Source of the DNA: Dreissena polymorpha
Lineage: Eukaryota; Mollusca; Bivalvia; Myida; Dreissenidae
Length of the DNA stretch: 64,000 nt
Direction: 5' to 3'
Assembly (NCBI RefSeq): GCF_020536995.1
Contig: NC_068355.1
Coordinates: forward strand, 122,384,365-122,448,364
In this document: in pieces, positions 24,001 to 35,689 of the stretch
How positions within the stretch are numbered: the stretch's first letter is position 1
Layout of the letters: each line of letters opens with the position of its first letter
The notes under the pieces: generated by a model
The model's input: only the letters and a program-made list of their open reading frames with translations
Databases searched by the model: none
Told to the model about the DNA's origin: nothing
Program-made: the position numbers and the translations under genes

Positions 24001-27000
24001 GTAGCCAAGGTGGAAGTGGTGGTCGTTGTAGTAGGGGAAGCCGTAGTCGACGCCGAACTCCAGGTTTCCGGATGTGGCTCGCAGGAAGAGGCCGCCCCAC
24101 ACGGCGTCGTACTGGAACTTCCACATGTCGTCCAGCGTGTCTGTGGAACCGGAGTTCATACGGTATTACCACAGAATAGGAAAGGAACACATGCACTTGT
24201 TACATGAGCAGTTATATTTCCGATAAGGTGCATGCAGTTGCTGCTGTTTGATTAACCACTTACTGCCTGCGTAAACCACGTATAAGCATTTCTGGGTCTA
24301 CAAATACAAATGGCATAGACGGCTAATAAGCGAACTAAATTCGGCCGATTATGCTTACTCGCATAGGAATTAATTTATGTTTATTTTAAACAATACAGCT
24401 ACTACATGCTTTCTTTTACAACGCAATAAAAAGTAAAACCTGGTCAAAATTTAGTATCACACTTGATAACTATTTATATTTGCCAAGACTATACATTAGA
24501 CCCTATGACAAGACTATACATTAGACCCTATGACAAACTGTTTCTACCCTGTATCCGAAGCCACTTTTCGAGGCAGTTCTGTATTGAGGTATCCAGCGAC
24601 CGGAAGTGCGGAGTGCCTAGCGCCCGGGAGACGCTAGCGAGACGCGCCGTCATTCCAATAGCCTTGCCGACGTTGTAGCTGTCTGTGTGTGCACAGATAG
24701 CGTCCAAATTCTGATTGACAGTGTCGCTTATAAGCGCGTTCTCGATTTCCTGTCCGGTAAACGATTACTTTAGTGCATTTATTTAGTTTAAGTTGAAAAA
24801 CTAATAACTAGTACTGGTATGAAAGTAAACAAGTAATTTGCATGGTCTGTTAGTTGCCATAGAAACTTCATGAATTAATGAATGAAGTAAAGAATTATTT
24901 TGTGAAAAAAATGAATTATTAATTACCGGTAATTAATGATTGCATGAATGTGAGAATTAATCAATCTGAAATAAAATGGATGAAAGAAAGGGGGGAGAGA
25001 GAAGAGCGCATATGAGAAAATAAAAGAAAGAAATAAAGATAAAAACTGGGAAAAAAAACGAAAAAAGGAAGAAATAATCCTTTTTTCTTTCACTGAATGA
25101 TTTAGGCAACAACAACAGCAACAATAGCAGATAAACAATTGCAGCATTTCGGATTGAAAAACAACATTATAATAACAAGAACAACAACATTTACGCTAAT
25201 AATAATTCTATCACAGAACCTGTCTCTGATTGGTTGTGAGACTGGCCACTGCGGTCGGGTCGGGTTCCATGGTGGCCCGGGGCAGGTCCATGGTAAGGTC
25301 CCAGACGTCGCCTTCCAGGGCCTCGAATCCAAACACCGTCTGCCGCACATCGGTGCCTCGCGCGCTCTTCAGAAGGAGCGCCTGGAATAAAATAGTGTTT
25401 ATTTATGACCAATGGTTATGAAGAACATGTCAGTTAATTGTCAGCCCTATGACAAAGTTTCATAACAAAAAATAAATGTAAAAAAGTATGTTTTGTCAAA
25501 CTTAAATTAACATCAACGAAAAGATAATCACAGACGTAAAGGGACCAATAAAAATGACATAATGCTGTCTTTTCAAACATGTGTACCGATAGTTAATATC
25601 AGGGGTCATACATTTGTTTCACACTCACGTGGTGGGGCATCATGAGCATCAGCAGTGTTGAGGTGGGGGTCGCCGCGTGCTGGTTGTTTGGCTGCCAACG
25701 AAATTGCGCGTGCACTTTCTGTGTCGTCTCGCTGACGCAGTATGACGTCACAGGCTTGTAAGGGTACACGCCGACGAAGGCGTCAAACACTATGTCGTTG
25801 TCATGATGACCTCTCGCGCCCGACCCTTAATAGAGCCCGTTTATTTATAAAACATATTAATTCAAACTGGAACTTGTCTAAGTCTGGGTCCCATTTCTAG
25901 GTAGAACCAATCCTTGCACAGTAGATCACGCGAACGCTACATTACCTTAAAAGGGATCGACCTCGCGACCTCTCAATTGCATTGCAGATCCCATATCCAT
26001 TACATTCGTGGCGTTTATATGATCGACAACCTAAAGATGCATTTAATGTAACTGTAAGTTTAAACCTTTTTATTTTCGCTCGATTGCATCGAAAGCCTAT
26101 GGCTTATTGCAACGCTCTCGGGCCCGTTATCGTGGTAGAACCAATGCTTTTTTGTCATTGAGAGAGATCTGTAAAACGCTACCACAGTGGGGATCGAACA
26201 CGCTACCTCGAGATCGCTAGGCGGATACCATGTTCACCTCGCAATGGCGAAAATGTAATCGTTAGTTGCCGTCAACTTAAAGCTTTACACTTTAACTCTT
26301 AATGTTTTAACGTAAAGCTCAAAAAATAAAAAGAGCTTTTCTTACCCAGGTATGCCAGCTGCATGATGCCATTGTAAGTCCCGCCCGATCTTGGGGAAAA
26401 CGAGATCGTACCTTGATTAACACGAGGCGTTACTTCACTACTGAAGTACAGGGCGTACTTTCTCGTCTGCAAATAAGCGAAAGTTTAATACGTCACGTCA
26501 AAACTGACTTTACTAGCTGCCTCAGAGTTGTATGCCTGTTATATAGTCCATTATAATCAATGTTTTGCTTTTACGAATGATTGAAATGTCTACATGTACG
26601 TACAAAACAATATGTGCGAATCAATGTGACTAAATAAAAACTATTTTTAGCATTTAATTAACAGGGGCAAACAAGAACACAAATAAATACTGCGTTCTGA
26701 ATGGCATATGATCATTTATATATTATTTTTTCTTCATCGCAATAAACCACCTTATTTGGAAGATCTTTGCCTTGTTCGTTCATCTCCAAAACGAACTTTT
26801 TTCCGGACGTCAATAGCTGACCGGATGTTCCCGATGTCCCGGAAGTATGAATCGTCGTCTGCACAACCGGGGTCTGCGTAGTGGCGGAAGGTTGTGTAAC
26901 CGTCGTTCCGCTACCGGAAGGAGTGCCCGTGCCGCCATAATTGACGACTTGATTCGCGCCGCAGGTGATACTCAGTGGTTTTTCAATCCAATTGTGAAAC

Positions 27001-30000
27001 GGCAGCGTTGTCCAGTAAATAATATTGATGGCAAATCTGTAAGAGGATTATATGGCGTATTATCGTTAGTTACACTTTATCGGAATCTTAAGACACGCTA
27101 TCCGCAGACAAGAATATACAATATACTTGTGTAAAGTAAACATAAATCTCATTACAAAATAAATAAAGAGATTTAGCTCTAGTATTTTCGACATATATAT
27201 ACACGTCAAGTCAGTAGCTGTCATAAATCAATACGAACAGTTTGCAGATCATAAAACACATACACAAATATCATGCGATAAATAGTTATTAATTGGCATT
27301 TTCTCGGTTATCAAGTGCACCTACTTGAGGTGATCAGAAGTAGCGTGGTATCTGATGGTGATAACATTTCCCTGTTTCGTGCAGTGGGTGGGGTCGCACG
27401 GACGCATGGCCGGCGGATTGCCCCACCCTGACTCTGGTTCTATAGCGTACTGGATCTGTCGAACAACAGAGTGCATATCTTGTTAAGCAAATAAGCTCAA
27501 TTAATATTGGCAAAAGTCGACTTTCATTAGGGAGTCATTATTTTGCGGCTTTTGGGAACCAAGTCAAATTTTATATTTAACCCTTGGCAAACAGCGTAGA
27601 CTCAGATGAGGCGCCGCATGATGCAGGGTCTGCGCTGTTTGTTTTAAGGAATTTCTGTAAGAAATATTCTAAATATAGAAATACATATACTAGACATCTC
27701 TAATTTTGGAAATAAATTGATCCAATTTAGAAGGATGGGAGAGTCCACTAGGCATAAATGGGTTAATGATGGAATGCGATTTGAAATACTTGAGGTAACA
27801 AGTATTTTAGTAGTGCGAAGCTTCACAAATGACCATTTCCCTCCATCATTTTAGATTTATGGTGAACATGAAGGATTTCTTTATTATGTCAAGATATTAT
27901 AATATTCCAGTAATTCGCTTGCCAACAACTAAAGTAACAGTTAATTACACTCATAATATATAGTTCTACAAGTTACAGTATCTAAAATTGAGCAATGCAG
28001 ACAATACATTCATATCAGTACCAGTAGGGTAATTTGTCCAAATATACATAAAATGTTCAGCACACGTTATACGGAAGAGTCAATCATATTGAAAAGATAA
28101 TTAAAAACATGTTCGAGGTAAAACGTGTTGAGGTTATAACATGCATACGGTGGTGGGTTGCCGTAAGTGTTAATTGTGAATTCCTAAAAACTAAAATCTT
28201 GCCATATATTTTCTCTGTAGTTTTACCGGTTCTATGCCGGTAACGTTGTTTCCCGCCACGTCCACTCGTATCTCGATGTTGTTTCTGTTGTCACATGTCG
28301 CGTGAAGAGCCATGTCTCCAGTTGCACGCGCATTCTTCCGCTCTGACGTCACGTCGTCCGGACGAGCACGTTACCTGCTGCGGCTTATTTGTCCAATCAG
28401 GTGGAAGCACATAGTGTCCGATGTAATTGATGGCGAATGACATTTGACCTGAAATTTCGATGACTTTATATTCAGTAGGCAAGATGTTGCGAATAGTTTA
28501 AAGGCTTAATCCCTCACCAAGTACGTAGACAACTCGTAAATTTTAGTTGATTGGCTTCACATTATGTTCCAAAATAACACTTTAAGTAAGGCATGAACTT
28601 AAATATTGGAAACAATTTTTCGTCCGAACGTTATGAGATATTTGTTTATGAGTCTAACCCAGGCTTTGACCTTTCTCGACCTTTGTAATTGCCCCATGAA
28701 ATCTTGAGAAATGAATAAATATTATATTAATCTTTATATTTTATGTAATTGTCACTTGGTTTTTCTGTATTTTAACAGAAGTCATTGTCAAAAGTGTCTA
28801 ATAGTCAAAAATGAGTCACCAAAACTGGCGGACCACCCAGTACATGTAATTAATAACCGTGTGATTCAAAGTACTGCGCAGATAATGAAAAATTACGCGA
28901 TCTTTGATCTTACCAACATCATCGCCTTTACAGATATTTCTTGGTAATTGTAAATCGAGGGTTTATCGCGACACTTAACTATATCTGACAACAAGTTCTT
29001 TATGAACCTCGCCGTGGGAAAACGGGATTTAATGCATATGCGTGAAGAGCCGTCACAGATTAGCGTTTGCAATTCGTACAGGCTTATCTGGGACGCCACT
29101 TTCCGCATATTATGCTGGATTTACTTTAAGTTAAGACTTCTTCTAAACGAAAGATACCATAAAGCGGAAAGTGCCGTCCCTGGTAAGCGTGTGCGGATTA
29201 CACAGACTTATCTCATACGACACTAAACGCAAAAGCATAATGTCTACTTTTCTCAGGCTTATATATCAGATACAAAAGATTCAAGCTCAACAAAATAACG
29301 TCAGATCCGCCATCTCACCGGATGCGTTCGGTACTGTAATATGCACGGTTTTCCCTTCATCAGCGAGTCGGCACTGCGAGGGATTGCAGTTGCTCATCCC
29401 GTGGGAGCCCGGGTACGCGAGGGCGGTGTTTGCCGCCCACTGCACGAGACTGAGATCCTTGATGGTCCTCGTGTTGTGTAGCGTGATCTCCAGACTCGAA
29501 CCCGCACACGTGGCGCTTAGATAACCGCTCCCGCCGTCATTACCTTGAATCGAGTAACATATTATTGGTGGTTTATGGACAAATAATTCAACACATATTT
29601 TAAACTACGGTATTTATGAAAAGCATTACATAATTGGGCGCATGTCAATTAACGGTTTTTAAACCATGGAAGTGATGGTTTTCGGGCGTTAAATGTTCTA
29701 ACTAGGCATGACTAAGATTAGACTTTCTTGAAACGAAAAATATCATAAAACGGACTGCACAGGCTTATCTGAGAGGACGCTTTACGCACATGCATTAAAC
29801 CCCCGTTTCACAGCGCACGGCTCAATTGTTTTCCTGTTGGCTGGAGATTTTTTTCCGTCATACAAATTAACTGACGTGACGAACGTATGCGATTTGAACG
29901 CTTTCTAGTTGTACATGTAAAAGACGGAATTACCTTTACATTGTCGCTTTGTGAACATTCTTTTAATACTGATAACAACTATATATTGGCCTCGCTCTGA

Positions 30001-33000
30001 CCAAACGGTACTAAATGCATGTCTAGTCCCCGATAAGCTTATGCGGTTCGCACATGCTCATAAGGAACGGCACTTTCCGTTTTAAAAGTGGTTTTTTTCG
30101 TTTAAAGAAAGGTCTTCTCAGCGGAAATCCAGTTTAGGCGGAAAGTGTTGTCCCGGATAAGTCTGTGAGGATTGCACGGGTTAATCTGGGAAGACACTTA
30201 AAGCACGTGTATTAAGCCCCCCTTTTTCCAGATCGATGCTCATATATGTCATTTACTGGCAGGGGCCAACGGACAGTCGAAGGTGTGTGATTCGCCATTA
30301 ATGTTGTCCAGACAGTAAGGAGTCACAACGGGGTTAGCGTTCGTGAAAATGTGCGTGAGGAGAATCGAGCCCCGGACAAGGGGAACCTGAATAAGGAAAG
30401 TAAAACATATTGTATTTATGAAAAGTTAGGTATCAACTCGACTCTGCAAAGGAATGTATCACGAATAAGAGCTGATGTAAATAGGAAATGGTACGAGGAA
30501 CTCAGCTGTCAATTTAGCATACCCGAAATTCAAAATATGTTAAGAAATAAATGGTATTATCAAAAGTGACTAAGTAAGGCGTTTGAGCAGAAGAGTAAAC
30601 TTCTGCGAGACAAAATATTAAAACGTATACGACTACGGCTGCAAATTACCTCCATGGTTCCACCGTTTCCGGTATACAGGAAATCGGCATAAAGGTCACC
30701 GAAGGCCTGCAGCTGGGGTTCCGAGCTACTGGCGATCCCTACCTTAACACCGGATTTACCTGAAGTATTGAACAGCCTTACTGCAAATTTTGTATTGTTA
30801 CGACTATTTTGCACCATATTTAATGTTGGTACTGAAGTTATGGGTTAAGCGCTATTTCGTCAATCAAAGATTTTGCGTCGAAAAATAGTGGACACGCTGT
30901 AAGGAGCGATTTAATGTTTTAAAATTCCTGCAGGTTAAACTATCCGTACATAATTGTGCATATCCGGCATTAACGACAGACGATTAGCTCCAAATATTCC
31001 TTCACTCATTCTCATATACATTAAAAATGAAATCGAAACAATTCCATTTACTTACCGAAAAATGTTACAACATGGTAGGGATAGAATGATACATTATTAC
31101 GATGTTGAATGTGTTTTGTATTTCGCCCGGGACGGACTTTTCAGAATAGGTAAGAATAAATTGTGTCCGCTTTGCCCAAGACATTTATTCCATACCGTCA
31201 AAATTCCCCAGCGGATTCCCGTCGGGGCCGCTGACTTTCTGGAACATATTGGTTCCAAGCTCTAGTATGCGGTGCCAGGGCCTCCCCTCTTCCGGCATGG
31301 ACTGACCGTCTGCGTACACGGTCCGTTCCGGGTCGTAGAAACGCTTGAATTCGAACGCGTCATATACGATACCGCTACTGTCCATGGTGGCTAGAGAAAA
31401 AAAAACAGTTAAAACACGAGAATTACACCACGTTATGTTAAGGAAAACCTCCGTGTAACATGTTATCAAAAGTTTTTACAATTTAAACTTATTGGGTATA
31501 TAAGCACGGCGCTTAACCAAAACGGATAATACACAGAACTACTTAGACATGCATTCGGGAGCTTTAAAGTGAGTATGCACGATTTTGTCATGTGTTAAAT
31601 TGTAATTTATTGCTAAAAAATATGTTACCATAACACAAAATAGGCAAGAACAATTATACGTTGAAGACGAATTTAATAAAATGCAGCAAAGACAAATTAG
31701 CGCCCCGAGCCAAAAATGCAGCAAAGACAAATTAGCGACCCGAGCCAATTGTGACGATATTTCTTACATGCATGATATACATGATGGCGAATTCGACTGT
31801 ACAGACATTTTCGATTTCAGAATTAAATGTCTGGCATATTTCGCATTTTTGACACATGTTCTTCTTAACTTTTATTTTAATTTATATTAAAATATATGTA
31901 ATAAGTTTTTTACACCTATTATATAAATTCATTAATATTTGACAAAATCGTGCATACTCACTTTAATGCTCGTTTTCAACAAGAACGTTTATTCGCAGTG
32001 GGAAAGTCGAACCTGCGACACCTGTAGCAAGTGCTTTACCATTAGACCATGGATCCGCTTGCATGTTCAACATAAAATTAATATAATATGTTTGTAAAAT
32101 TAATGGGCTTGTAATTCCTCGTCCTTCAAAATGTCGCCCTCTGTCTAAACGTTCGCCACGAAAAAACAAGTATTAACAAAACACAAGTATTAACCAAATC
32201 CTGAAAATGTCATTTAAACTTACCTGTAAAGCTTACATAATTTATTATTTATTCAAACACGTGTATACATCTTGTTCTTGCACATCGACATATTTATCGG
32301 TATGATAAATAACATTCCTAGAATGTCTATTATGACAATTGTATTGTGAATTAGTGTGGTATTTTTTATTGTTATTGTTTAATTGATATTTGCATTGAAG
32401 CCTTAAATGTGTAATGGATAAGTAATGCCGTGCAAACTTAAGACTTGATGTAACATATTGCACTTGTTTAAAATCGCACTATTCATATGCACAGTAATTT
32501 TAATTAGTATTTCCCTTGATTCGTTTGTTTCATTACCAATATTTAGAGCTTTTCTCTTAGAGATTTTCTTGATTGTTTCAGTGATACATACAAAACATCA
32601 TGCATTATACAGCGTCTTAACCCGTCAACTTCGTGCCAATGAAGTTGTTTGATTCATGATGAAAGTTGACTTTGCATAGTTGACTGCCATTGCACTGACA
32701 TACACAACTGTACAAGTGCGGTTTAGTGGGCAGAGCTAGTAAGGCCATCCAACCTTAAAATTATCGGAGGCTTGGTAGTGACATAATTATAAATATGAAG
32801 GACTCTTACAATATTGTTAAGCAGTAATAGTAGATGTTTTTGTTTTCCTCTTTCTTTTTAATTACTTTTATGACAATGGGACAGTTTCATTTCTGTTTCG
32901 ACCTCCTGATACAATTATTTGTTGTACCTGTAAATTAAAATGTTAACGTGCACTGCTGAAAAAACAACAACATAATGTGCGGTCAACAATAACAGCATAC

Positions 33001-33481
33001 TGTAGTGTTTGTGTTGCTATCGTGACCTTTATTATTGAGCTCTTTATGCATTTTTCAATGTTTATGTTCTGGTAAGATTCTCGATTCTGCCAGTTTCGGA
33101 CTGTTGTTTCCGATATCATCAGTTTCGGTTAAGCACATTGGTATTGTGAGGTTCAAATGAGTTCCGGACACTTACCTGACTAAAACAATGTTATTAAACA
33201 TAAAAAACGCTTATTCCGATGTGAAAAGTGCTTACAAAAATAAGGCCACAACACCATTGGTTCTGGATGGGCCTTTAGCTGTGACGTCACAAAATGGTGC
33301 GTCGGAATGGGTTTCTTGGCCCGTAAGACGTCCGGTACGCGCCTCGGAGGCTGGTGCTGGGCGATTTCATGGTTGGCACTGTATACTTGCAGCGGGTCAA
33401 ACTCGTCTAGCACCTGACTCTCGAGCGCACTGCAGTCGCTAGGCAACGGGTGCGCGAGACGAAACACGTGCACGATAAAAA
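21057..33481 (-). CDS. GH81 endo-1,3-beta-glucanase with internal duplicated module (5' exon not found)
   Basis: Hydrolyses beta-1,3-glucan by family membership. Seventeen exons join in phase: 33236-33481, 31196-31390, 30650-30759, 30257-30386, 29319-29543, 28227-28448, 27325-27455, 26751-27036, 26346-26466, 25629-25825, 25220-25381, 24548-24749, 23949-24140, 23339-23496, 22682-22999, 22226-22333 and 21057-21209 (stop TGA), giving about 1,051 residues. The N-terminal sandwich shows KKPIPTHHF and PLVRG. The catalytic part shows YYNDHHFHLGYFIYAAAYF (general-acid Asp region), then RDVSNLSQLDRYFPVARHKD, then GFSWASGL, then QEESASE (catalytic Glu region), then GINCYHGVAALG and AMEILSVREYW. An insertion of roughly 260 residues (29.5-26.8 kb) holds two similar Cys-containing modules and a Ser/Thr-Gly linker. 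Exon 28227-28448 needs one base fewer to keep frame. A signal-peptide exon should lie upstream of 33481 but was not located. Confidence 0.9.
21700..22225. repeat. Minisatellite beginning at a GH81 splice donor
   Basis: About nine diverged units contain CCTACCAAACGCAGGCTACA and GATGGCTGGT. The last unit runs directly into the donor of exon 22226-22333: on the minus strand the intron starts GTAGGTAGCCTGCGTTTGG, and that sequence is the repeat core. The array therefore seems to have grown from the intron's 5' end. Confidence 0.8.
22370..22612. mobile_element. Fold-back MITE copy 2
   Basis: A nearly complete copy in a GH81 intron. It runs from GGCATGTGCGTAAAGTGTCG through the central GCGG/CCGC region to the mirror-image ACACTTTACGCACATGC and a CCCAGAACAAG end. 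Confidence 0.85.
23783..23961 (-). repeat. 36-bp in-frame array containing a splice donor
   Basis: Units of 36, 39, 36 and 36 bp plus a final partial unit are tandem copies of the 3' end of the GH81 catalytic exon together with its donor. On the minus strand each reads CGCAGTGGACCCAAAGTAAG followed by GCTTCTATA. All spacings are multiples of three and no unit carries a stop, so use of any donor keeps frame and adds 12-13 residues of PQWTQSKASIIA type. The donor nearest the exon body (23948/23949) fits the family protein best. Confidence 0.85.
25910..26250 (-). mobile_element. Two tRNA-like SINE heads in a GH81 intron
   Basis: Two B-box-like sites are seen on the minus strand: GAGGTCGATCCCTT (about 25954-25967) and GTGTTCGATCCCC (about 26190-26205). 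The second is preceded by GAGGTGAACATGGTATCCGC. They look like decayed tRNA-derived SINEs; boundaries are uncertain. Confidence 0.4.
27570..27775. repeat. Short interspersed repeat, diverged
   Basis: A segment starts AACCCTTGGCAAACAGCGTA and ends CTAGGCATAAATGGGTTAA. Inside is a short GC-rich palindrome (GGCGCCGCATGATGCAGGGTC). The complementary ends (AACCC/GGGTT) suggest a MITE. The call rests partly on memory of similar bivalve sequences. Confidence 0.4.
29015..29250. mobile_element. Fold-back MITE copy 3
   Basis: A diverged copy with AATGCATATGCGTGAAGAGC at one end, GCGGAAAGTGCCGTCCCTG in the second half and ACGACACTAAACGC near the other end. It lies beside GH81 exon 29319-29543. Confidence 0.7.
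29690..30242. mobile_element. Fold-back MITE copies 4 (partial) and 5
   Basis: Copy 4 (about 29690-29823) keeps only the second half, ending in ACGCACATGCATTAAACCCC. Copy 5 (about 29993-30242) is near complete, with GCATGTCTAGTCCCCGATAA, GGCACTTTCCG, GGCGGAAAGTGTTGTCCCGG and a poly-pyrimidine end. Both lie in one GH81 intron. Confidence 0.7.
31681..31750. repeat. 35-bp direct tandem duplication
   Basis: ATGCAGCAAAGACAAATTAG plus 15 further bases occurs twice in direct succession, with one difference in the shared part. It is a recent slip or unequal-exchange event in a GH81 intron. Confidence 0.85.
31975..32062 (-). mobile_element. tRNA-derived SINE head
   Basis: On the minus strand, TGGTCTAATGGTAAAGCAC (A box) is followed by GCAGGTTCGACTTTCCC (B box) at a tRNA-like spacing. 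Stems do not pair as in a working tRNA. Confidence 0.5.
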
Positions 33482-33528
33482 CTGCGATTGACCGGTCAAG
33501 TAAATGGTTGATACATTATAATAAATAC

Positions 33529-33785
33529 GTGCCTCGTTCTATGAAAACGGGACATTATGCATGTGCTCAAAGTTCCGTCCCAAATTAGTCTGTGCATTCC
33601 CCAAAGGCTATTCAGGGACGACAATATCTGTCCAGACTGGATATTCATTAAGAAGAGTCCTTTAAACGAACAATTACATGCAAGCAGAAAGTGTCGTCCC
33701 TGATTAGCCTTTGTGGAATGCAAAATCTTATCTGGGACGGCACTTTACTCACATGCCTCAAGCCCCTTTTTTACAGAACGAAGCT
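33529..33785. mobile_element. Fold-back MITE copy 6
   Basis: It runs from TTCTATGAAAACGGGACATT to TTTTTTACAGAACGAAGC, with the usual pair of halves (AGTGTCGTCCCTGATTAGCC in the second). It lies just upstream of the first recognised GH81 exon. Confidence 0.8.
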
Positions 33786-33820
33786 AGAAAATATTCAACC
33801 CGAGATACCGGTAATATACT

Positions 33821-34310
33821 TAATCGGACATTTTCACGTTTTGGTAAATTTACAAAATAAAAAAATGTTTCAGATTCGCAAATGTTCGTTGTAGTTATGA
33901 TATTTGTGAGAAAGCAGTAGTACTGAACATTTACCATGCTCTAAAACATCCATGATATGCACCTTTTTACGATTAAAAATCTGAAAATTACAACGCGTTG
34001 CATCGCGAAACGATTGAATAATTTCGAGAGTTCTGATGTTGTCGTTATATTTTGTGATACTGCGAGGATTGCTTACATAAAGTATAAAATGCATCACTCA
34101 TTGCATGAGCGAGGATGGCTGAGTGGTCTAAGCGTTAGACTTTTAGTCCAGGGGTTAGTGGTTCAAGCCCAGTTGAGTTTTTTTTTCTTTGTTTAATTTT
34201 ATTCTTTTTTTACTGGAGCTTTTTAGATTTAATGTTTATAAGTATCAATAAAAAGCATTTAATGACAAACTTCAATACCTGCCAAAATCTGTGAAAAGAT
34301 CCCTTTAAAG
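33821..34310. mobile_element. TIR element carrying a tRNA-like gene, copy 2
   Basis: The layout is that of copy 1: CACGTTTTGGTAAATTTACA near the left end and GTGAAAAGATCCCTTTAAA at the right. The central tRNA-like part (34110-34180) has GATGGCTGAGTGGTCTAAGC (A box), a CTTTTAG anticodon-like loop and GTGGTTCAAGCCC (B box), then a T run. Its acceptor arms do not pair. Confidence 0.75.
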
Positions 34311-34460
34311 TCATTTGACAGTCTCTACAACCAAGCTTGTTCAAACTCGTCCAAAAGCATGTTGAATATACATATGCCAGTATGTTAGTTAATTGGAAAT
34401 CTTTATCATAAAGGCTCATTTCAGAAAAACGTTGACGTATTATAATCAAATGAATGCATG

Positions 34461-35668
34461 GTGATAAGATAAACAAGAGCACCGCATTGCGGGTGCAGAC
34501 CGCTCATCTATTTTCTTTTTAAAGGTGAAGGGACTCTCAATTTAAATCACAAAGGAGGGAGAGGTGGAGTGAAAAGGGGTGTATAGTGTGGGGGTGTGGA
34601 CATTTATGACATTATCTTCCAAAAATGCAAAAAAAAATAGGGGGGATTCGGGGGGGGAGGTGGGGGCACGGGGGATGGTTTGCGTGGAGTCTATTGTGGT
34701 ATGTCAGGTAAGAGTAGTTTTGTCAAAGTATCAATCAAATCTAATCATAAATAAAGAAGTTATGGAAATTTTAGCAAAATTTAATAATTTTACCTTGAGA
34801 GTCAAGGTCATTCAAAGGTCAAGGTGAAATTCAACTTGCCAGGTACAGTAACGTCATGATAGCATGAAAGTATTTGAAGTTTGAAAGCAATAGCCTTGAT
34901 ACTTTAGAAGTGAAGTGGATCGTAACACAAAACTTAACCATATATTCAAAGTTACTTAGTCAAAAAAAGGGCCATAATTCCGTAAAAATGACAACCAGAG
35001 TTATGCAACTTGTCCTTTTACTGTCCCCTTATGATAGTTTGCGAGTGTTCCAAGTATGAAAGCAATATATATGATACTTTAGGGGAAAAATGGACCAAAA
35101 CACAAAACTTAACCAAATTTTCAATTTTCTAAGTATAAAGGGCCCATAATTCCGTCCAGATGCCAGTCAGAGTTACATAACTTTGCCTGCACAGTCCCCT
35201 TATGATAGTTAATAAGTGTTGCAAGTATGAAAGCAATAGCTTTGATACTGTAGGAATAAAGTGGACCTAAACACAAAACTTAACCAAATTTTCAATTTTT
35301 TAAGTATAAAAAGGGCACATAATTCTGTCAAAATGCCAGTCAGAGTAACATAACTTTGCCTGCACAGTCCCCTTATGATAGTTAGTAAGTGTGTTGCAAG
35401 TATGAAAGCAATAGCTTTGATACTTAAGGAATAAAACGGAACTTAACACAAAACTTAACCAAAATTTTTAATTTTCGAAGTATAAAAAGGGCACATAATT
35501 CTGTCAAAATGCACGCCAGAGTTATCTAACTTTGCCTGCCCAGACCAAGTTTGAATGCAATAGCATTGATACTTTCTGAGAAAAGTGGACCTAAACGCAA
35601 AACTTAACCGGACGCCGACGCCAAGGTGATGACAATAGCTCATAATTTAAAAAAAAATAGATGAGCTA
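34461..35668. mobile_element. Tandem-array element (about 185-bp unit x4)
   Basis: The element starts AAACAAGAGCACCGCATTGC, with GCTCATCTATTTT at about 34503. It ends with AAAATAGATGAGC (about 35655), the inverse. Units are marked by ACACAAAACTTAACCAAATT, AAGGGCACATAATTCTGTCA and CAGTCCCCTTATGATAGTTA. A short GACGCCGACGCC tail precedes the end. Confidence 0.8.
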
Positions 35669-35689
35669 AAAATGTAACAACAATACCAT

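Noticed and set aside
31380-31390. CCACCATGG as the GH81 start codon
   Set aside because: A good start context, but the segment joins in phase with the upstream exon 33236-33481, which carries the family's N-terminal motif.
33170-33180. Strong GTAAGT donor as the end of the first GH81 exon
   Set aside because: The frame meets a TAG before it; the donor after LWPYF (33235) has the right phase for the next exon.
34110-34180. Functional tRNA gene
   Set aside because: A and B boxes are present, but the acceptor arms do not pair; treated as a relic inside a mobile element. The same holds for 17790-17880 and 18720-18790.
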